A DNA stretch of 64,000 nucleotides, from assembly GCA_032821775.1 (NCBI GenBank), contig JAVLRN010000006.1, forward strand, positions 1,798,001 through 1,862,000, given 5' to 3'. This document shows positions 58,269-64,000 of this stretch, in pieces (position 1 is the stretch's first letter; every line of letters begins with the position of its first letter). The notes beneath the pieces are model-generated. The model was not told the origin of the DNA. It made no database searches and saw only the letters and a program-made list of their open reading frames with translations. Source of the stretch: Sanguinoderma infundibulare (lineage: Eukaryota; Basidiomycota; Agaricomycetes; Polyporales; Polyporaceae). The translations under genes were made by a program, and so were the position numbers.

Positions 58269-61200
58269 AATCCGAAGGTGAGCCTTAAAAATTACATGTT
58301 TCGGGAATTGATAACACCTCGGGGTCCCCTTCTAAGATCTGATGCCCGTAGTTTCACCGGGGTTTCCACTAGACACACTTAGACACGTCGTGGACATGAC
58401 CTGGGGTAACCACGAGTTTCCTGGAAGGCTGCAGTTACACTAACGCGTGAAAGGGAACCGCAATGACAAAACCCGCGGAGAATCTATGGAAAACCAGTTG
58501 TTCCAAGAGTACGTCCATCGCACCCGAGCCGGAAGAAGGATATTGCAACGCGCGTTCGGGTGAAGCTTGTACACCGAGGAGTCAGACTCATTAACGTAAA
58601 TGTGATAATGTACTCCCGCAGCGCGCTCACCTACACTCATAGTATCCGCGGTGTCCGGTTGACGCTGCGGAACTCGCCTGGTCGGCGAGGTCAATTCCCC
58701 GCCTCGATGGACGCGCATCTGCGCCATGAGCGCATGTTACAGAGACAGCACTAGGGAACGTAACTTACTCTGAGACCTCCCATGCAAGTAGGCTACTCTG
58801 CGCTTCTATCTTCGCAAGTGCAGGCTGTTCCGTGACTTGATCCTGCCTTATGTGGATGCATCAAAATATGCCGTTGTCGCCTTGTACTTGCCATACGAGC
58901 GCTCCGAAGCGCTGTGTGCAGCGGATCGCTGGAGGCTGACAGGGCGCGCGTTTTCCTAAGCATGGGAACGATCTCCAGGGATCCTAGGAGAGCTTCCGGA
59001 GGGCCGTAGCCCAACTGCCGCCCACGCTTGAAATTACGAAGTGTTTGATTGTGGAGAATGGGTTCACAAACGCACCTTCTCGTCGCCATCGACATTCAAC
59101 GGGATTATGACATCAGTAGGCCGGGTTCATAAAGTGTCTTGTTCGGTAATACCTCCTGGGAGCTCAACAACCGGGTAAAGGTCTCTCGTTCAAGGCAATT
59201 CATGATCGGTCTTAGCTGGGCGCCCTTCTCAGTAATCATCACGAAAGCACATTCACTCACCAACGCATTCTGTATCCCACCGCCTCATGCCCTGCTGATC
59301 GCGTGGCACTGCAAGTTCCCGACGACGTTCCATGGACGTGGCGGCACTGCATTCTTGAAAAAATGCGCCTAGTACGGATGCATTTGCGCCACCGATTGTT
59401 GCAGTCTTGACGTTCCGATACCCAGCCACGCCGCAAATGCCACAGATACCCACAGTGTCTCGTCCAAACCGCAGAATGCGTAGTCAGAGGCTGGATGGAC
59501 GTCTGGAAGAAAGAAACACCATCTTGCAACTTTAAGGCCTTAAAGGGCCGCGGTCGGCCCGGCTCGAGGACCCGCTAACTTCGGGGACGATCTGGGCCAG
59601 GTTAGCCATACAGAGTAAGATCGGTACCCCAGGAACGGCATGCCCCGCCAAATCCGGGGTAAGCCCGTTCACGACAAATTCGACTAAAATCCCTGGCTAC
59701 CAGTCGCTTATACGATCAGTCGGGGTGTGCATTCCGACGGCCAGACGGAGCCAGGCGCCAGTCGGAGCTCGGTGTGCATCAGCGTTCACAAGACGATCGC
59801 TCACATGGCCGCGCACCCGAGTCATCATCAATTGGCTTGCCAATGCGAAAACAAGGGGCGGGTTTGTGCGGGTGTGCGGGCACTGTGCAACAGAGTCCGT
59901 AAAGACAAACACCGATGAAAAAACCAGAGCAACTCACGACCCTTCGGACCACCCAGCGCCCCGGTCGCGGTGTGTACGTACAGTGTGCTGTTGCGTCCAA
60001 CCCACATACGGCCCGACAAACGTCGCCGCCCCAGGATCGAGCCACGGCCAAGGACCTGGTCCCTAGTCGATCCGGCCGCTCGCAGTACTGAGGTTTTAGT
60101 TTTGTAACGACCGCCATCCACGCTAGTTTTGCGGACCCCTGGCCGAGGTCTCGGCGCTGAAACTCAGTCAGCAGCGCAAATGCACTATGTCGCGCACGCA
60201 CGATGTGCGGACGCCGCCAAAACAGGGTACACGGCCTCACCGTCGGCTTGATTGACTCTCAGGCGGCAACAGAGGCTATGCCTTGGTAGGACAAAGCATC
60301 GATGCAGCGTGATTTGCTGGGCGTTTCTCCTGCCCCAAGGCTAGGCTGCTGAACGTGAGCACGGGACGTTCGCGCGGTGGGTGCTGCATGAGAACGACAG
60401 TGGCGTCTGGATTAAACCTCGGAGAGCCGAGATGAGGTAAAAGCAGCGCATACAGCACCCAGGTATCATGTTTTACCTCACCTGTGCGTGAGAGCGCGCT
60501 GCGTGGATGGGTCGGCATGGCCCGACATTGCACAGTGCTTACTTGGTGCGTGGGTTTCGAGGTACGTCCTGCGTTGCGTACGTCCTGGAGTGCGCACGGC
60601 GTGCGTGCCGAAAGCACAGAATGGATGACGTTGTGCATGAAGCGTGTCAAGGCAAAGGTGAGATGCGGAGATACGTTTTAGCATTTGGTGGACGTACGTG
60701 GTGTGGGGGTCGGAACCGCGCCGAAAGAAACTGCAGGGGGCGGCCCTCCATGGGAATCGGAGCACGAACGCGCATGCTGATAATGATCATCCGATGTTGC
60801 CTTCTGTGGAAGGAGCAGGCCAGGCTGTGTTCTATATCGTATACACCATCGAGCTGCAGGAGAAGTCATCCCGGGTGTTGTATAATTGCGGCTGGTATCT
60901 TATCTGGAGGTCTACCCCACAGAAACGTGGCGATTGCATCAGATGAGATGACAACAAGGGCAACGTGGATTGGGACTCATATACCCATGATCATTCTCAT
61001 CCACACATGCCGGTGATCGTACGATAGTTGGCTGAAGTCCTACAGGCCAACGTATCGCACACGGCGAATTCCAGCGGACGTTGGTTTGCGAGGGAACCCC
61101 CAAGGAATTCTCGTAGAATTCTCGGCCGTACTTCATAATGTGAGGACGTGGGGGAACGAGGCCAAGGCATCGTTGTAAGATTGCCTACATCAAAGGATCA

Positions 61201-61629
61201 TCAACTAAATGCCTTGCCGTGGGAGCGCTAGACATGCGATCTTCTCGTGTGAGACACTGCGGATAGAGTTGTAGCTTCCCTGAAATGTGCATACACACGT
61301 TAGGCAAGGATATACGCGTCCTGGGAATCGCCGGCGGCGGATTGGAGGGATTCATTTCCGAGACATGATATGGGAGAATAAGTTTTGAGATGAAAGTTTG
61401 AAGACGTCCAACTCGCAGCTTATAAATGGAACCAAACCGGTAGAAGGTGATAGGACCATGCTGACCATGTCGATCGCGGCTACTCTTGGACACCAGAACG
61501 TCCTCTCTCCCATGCATCGCAGGGCGCGAATAAGAGGGCGGTGCGACGCGTTCTCGCGATCATCGAATGCGCTGCCATTTTATTATGTACTGCATGGCCT
61601 CGATGGGCTCCCGAGAAAAGTCTGAGTAA

Positions 61630-62260
61630 TGGGCCACTAATACGACCGACCGACAGGCAAATACTTACTTCCATGTGATAGTCGAAGGCACATTTGGGAC
61701 CGGTGCCCCACCAGCAAGTCCTTGATGACTTGCTACGGCCGTAACTAGCGACAGCACGCTGAGCACGATGGCCGCACACGGTCCCACGGCAAGGAGGATG
61801 TATACGGTCCCCTCCTACGGAATTAACAGCGGCAGTCAGCGTGGCCGAATGGGCTGAAACACCATCGCATACGCACCAGCATGACCTTGGGAAAGCATCA
61901 CAGACAGCTCTGACCCCCGGACCTCGCGTGCGGGAAAGATCGAGGATGGAAGGCTCCAAACGGACGTGGCCCAACAGCAGCGAACGTCCAGAACATCTCA
62001 GCTCGCGAGATACCGCGCGGCACGCCCGAGCGCGAAGGATGTCCATGAACGTCGGTCGAGTGCAATCACCCCCCAAATGGCGAGCGCGAGCTTCGAGCTT
62101 CCTGCGCTGACGGGGAACGTGGCGCAAAAGTGCGGCCATGCGTGGCAGACGGTGAGAATGGACGACGGGCGGGGTGCTCTGGCATACGGCGCGTTCCCAC
62201 GAGAACGCAGGTTTAGCATCTGCGAGGTCGTCAGGTTGCAAATCGCCTGCAGAACGGGTG
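61630..62260 (-). pseudogene. Possible remnant of a small multi-pass membrane protein
   Basis: On the minus strand the frame at 61,813-61,670 reads as a hydrophobic helix (GTVYILLAVGPCAAIVLSVL, then SLVTAVASHQGLAGG) ending at a good donor GTAAGT. Upstream pieces (AICNLTTSQM; LALAIWGVIALDRRSW) are also hydrophobic but in frames I could not join. No start or stop could be set. Low confidence. Confidence 0.2.
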
Positions 62261-62714
62261 GGGCCGGCCGGTGAGCGAGCAGATGGTAGGGTCTAGTGAC
62301 GCATGAATCTTGTCGTTTCCATACCGTGCCAGTGCCGTCAATCTGTCGCGGAGTATCGGTCTAAGAGAAAGGAGAACAGTTCGAGCAAAGTACGGCGTCA
62401 TGACTTGTGATTCAAGTCGGGGTTCGGTGGAATGGTGAAGCCGTCTGGGTTAGGTCGAATCGCAGGCTGCGGCATCTGCCAGCATTCAGCATGGAGTAGG
62501 GACGGGCACTGTGTCTGACATGACGCTCGCCGCCGTGGAAGATGGTTTGGACGAAGGGGACGATGGACGAGCGAGAGTGTGTGGCGGAGCGTCACTGTGT
62601 GCGTAAATGGCTGCTTACATAAGCCTCGGTCGCTGCTTCTGGTCGTCGAGGTCGACGCCGGCTGGCCTCCAGCACCCTAGGACAACGCCAAAACCCCGCC
62701 CCTCGTCGCTCACG

Positions 62715-64000
62715 ATGCCCATCAAGCATTTGGACAGTAAGCGGCCCGTTTCCCTTCTCCGTGTCGTGGACGTGTGCAGACAGCCCGAGCAGCACTCACG
62801 TTGCCTTCGTCTTTATAGACTACTTGGGCGAGCGGAAGCAGCTCCACACACTCAACCTCTCCGTCCTCTCCGAGTCACGCTTGGGCATCGATGCGTCCTA
62901 CTACCTTTCCTCCCTGATCGACAACCCTCCCTCCCGAGAACCCCTTCTCGCCGCAACCGGCGGTCTCCCTCTTGCGCTTACGACGCGCATCGAGTCCGAC
63001 CTGCGAGCGCTCGAAAAACTTCACATCAAGCCCGTCTTCGTCTTCCCTGGACTGCAGCCGAGCCGTCGGCCAAAGCAGCAGCAACAGCAGCAGTTCGAGC
63101 AGAACGAGGCGTGCAAGGACAGGCGCGAGGCTTGGGCAAAGTACGAGTCGGGACAGGAGGATGCAGCAACGAAGCTTTTCGAGAGCCGGAGCAACCTCCA
63201 CCAGTGGGATTTGTGGAAGATAGTTCTGAGGATCTTCAAGCACCGTAACGTGGAGTTTGTCGTTGCGCCGTACGTTGCGTGGGCACAGGTGCGTATAGTC
63301 AAGTGACGTGTCTAGCGCCTGGGCACAACGCGTTCCGACCCGGTACTCATATCCCGGACGCGTTTATAGCTCATTTACCTACAACGTCATAGCAAGGCAT
63401 ACATTCATGCCATCTACGGACCGACAGATACCCTCCTTTACCCCGGCGTGGACAGGGTGATCACGTCCATCGACCTCCTGGCTTCCAACCCCACCTTTTC
63501 GTATGTCACAAAACGAAACATCCTCACCGACCTGGGTGTGACGGAAGACCAGTTCTTGGACATCGGAATCCTTCTCGGATTTGAGCATTCGCCTCCCTTC
63601 CCGCCAACTGTCCACGAACAGGCCTTGAAGGCGACAGTGGATATGGTCAAGTACTACAAGTCCGGCTTCGCCGCCGTTTCCGCCCTCGCAGATCAGCCCC
63701 ATGTGAAGCAGATGCAATATCCCGAGCACTACGCACGCACACGGTCCATGATCAAGTACTCTCTCATCCTCTCCTCCGAAGGCTCCGTCACCCCGCTCCC
63801 GCTCGCAATCACCACCCCTCCCGCCCACGGACACCAGAACCACCACCAACATCACCCGACCGCGGCAGACATCCCCTCCGACCTGCACGAGATCTTCACC
63901 CACCGACTTCCCGACGAGGTCTACTTTTACCTCTCACGCGGGCTCCTCGGCCCCCAGGCCCTCGTGTGGCTCACCGCCGGGCAGGTTGTCGAGAACCCAC
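62715..64000 (+). CDS. MKT1: MKT1-like post-transcriptional regulator, XPG-fold (3' end outside window)
   Basis: Mkt1 acts with Pbp1 in post-transcriptional control of mRNAs, including those for mitochondrial proteins, in yeast. The first exon codes MPIKHLD, then an intron, then YLGERKQLHTLNLSVL with the XPG N-like block RLGIDASYYLSSLI, a polyglutamine stretch (six Q, about 63,075-63,095) and QWDLWKIVLRIFKHRNVEFVVAPY. After an intron at 63289-63369 it continues IYLQRHSKAYIHAIYGPTD, TLLYPGVDRVITSIDLL and DLGVTEDQFLDIGILLGFEH, the XPG I-like part. The frame stays open to base 64000. The acidic nuclease residues of true XPG enzymes are only partly present, as is usual for Mkt1. Confidence 0.92.

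Larger units (their letters stand above)
57923..62714. other. Gene-poor 4.8 kb region
   Basis: No certain protein gene. It contains the ADE1 promoter, a tRNA-like element at 58181-58268, and at about 61,630-62,260 on the minus strand a broken hydrophobic reading (GTVYILLAVGPCAAIVLSVL near 61,800) that may be the remains of a small multi-pass membrane protein. The rest (58,300-61,600) shows only short random frames. Confidence 0.5.

Noticed and set aside
61480..62241. Minus-strand 253-codon frame as an intact gene
   Set aside because: Starts at a non-ATG codon, composition is Arg/Cys-rich and patternless; the hydrophobic pieces in this region lie in other frames and cannot be joined confidently.

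Overview
The window is nuclear DNA of a filamentous basidiomycete. The signs are many short introns (about 45-70 nt) with fungal splice signals, GC-rich third codon positions, tightly spaced genes on both strands, and products typical of Agaricomycetes. A wood-inhabiting polypore-like species is my inference from the general character of the genes; no rRNA or marker gene fixes the taxon. Nothing bacterial, plasmid-like or viral is visible.

Layout. 1-3400 (+) is the 3' part of a PMR1-type Ca2+/Mn2+ P-type ATPase. 3401-5189 holds no gene but contains C-rich hexamer patches and one copy of a dispersed repeat. 5190-8143 (-) is a secreted calcineurin-like phosphoesterase, 8743-9558 (-) is coatomer zeta, and 10704-11999 (+) is a secreted alginate-lyase-like protein. 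12292-17667 (-) is the Doa10/MARCH6-type ER ubiquitin ligase, divergent from an HDDC2-like HD-domain phosphohydrolase at 17922-19129 (+). A cytochrome P450 (20360-21964, +) and a WDR5/Swd3-like WD40 protein (22408-23828, +) follow, then a GRAM-TBC Rab-GAP (24093-28235, -) and a conserved single-pass membrane protein (29225-30970, -). 32105-35460 and 36862-38794 (+) are tandem paralogous FAD monooxygenases. 39733-41995 (-) is ADE17/ATIC, divergent from the Hsp70 escort protein Zim17 (42404-43016, +). 43219-43861 (-) is monothiol glutaredoxin Grx5, divergent from the DNA polymerase alpha catalytic subunit (44123-49426, +). Then come a small cysteine-containing secreted protein (49855-50322, -), a flavin-reductase-like protein (52324-53052, -), an MFS transporter (53945-56413, +), ADE1 (56661-57922, -), a gene-poor 4.8 kb stretch with a tRNA-like element, and the 5' part of MKT1 (62715 to the window end, +).

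Most genes are housekeeping: ion pumping and vesicle traffic (PMR1, zeta-COP, TBC GAP), ER protein quality control (Doa10), chromatin (Swd3-like), replication (Pol alpha), mitochondrial Fe-S and chaperone functions (Grx5, Zim17) and two purine-synthesis steps (Ade17, Ade1). Accessory content is the alginate-lyase-like protein, P450, FAD monooxygenase pair, MFS transporter and small secreted protein. I found no convincing new multi-gene system. The most interesting signals are at the level of gene structure and regulation: a conserved 11-nt microexon in the FAD pair, a 1.4 kb intron expansion in only one of the two paralogs, MCB-type motifs inside the first introns of POL1 next to telobox and E-box motifs in its divergent promoter, GC-AG introns, and a diverged dispersed repeat.
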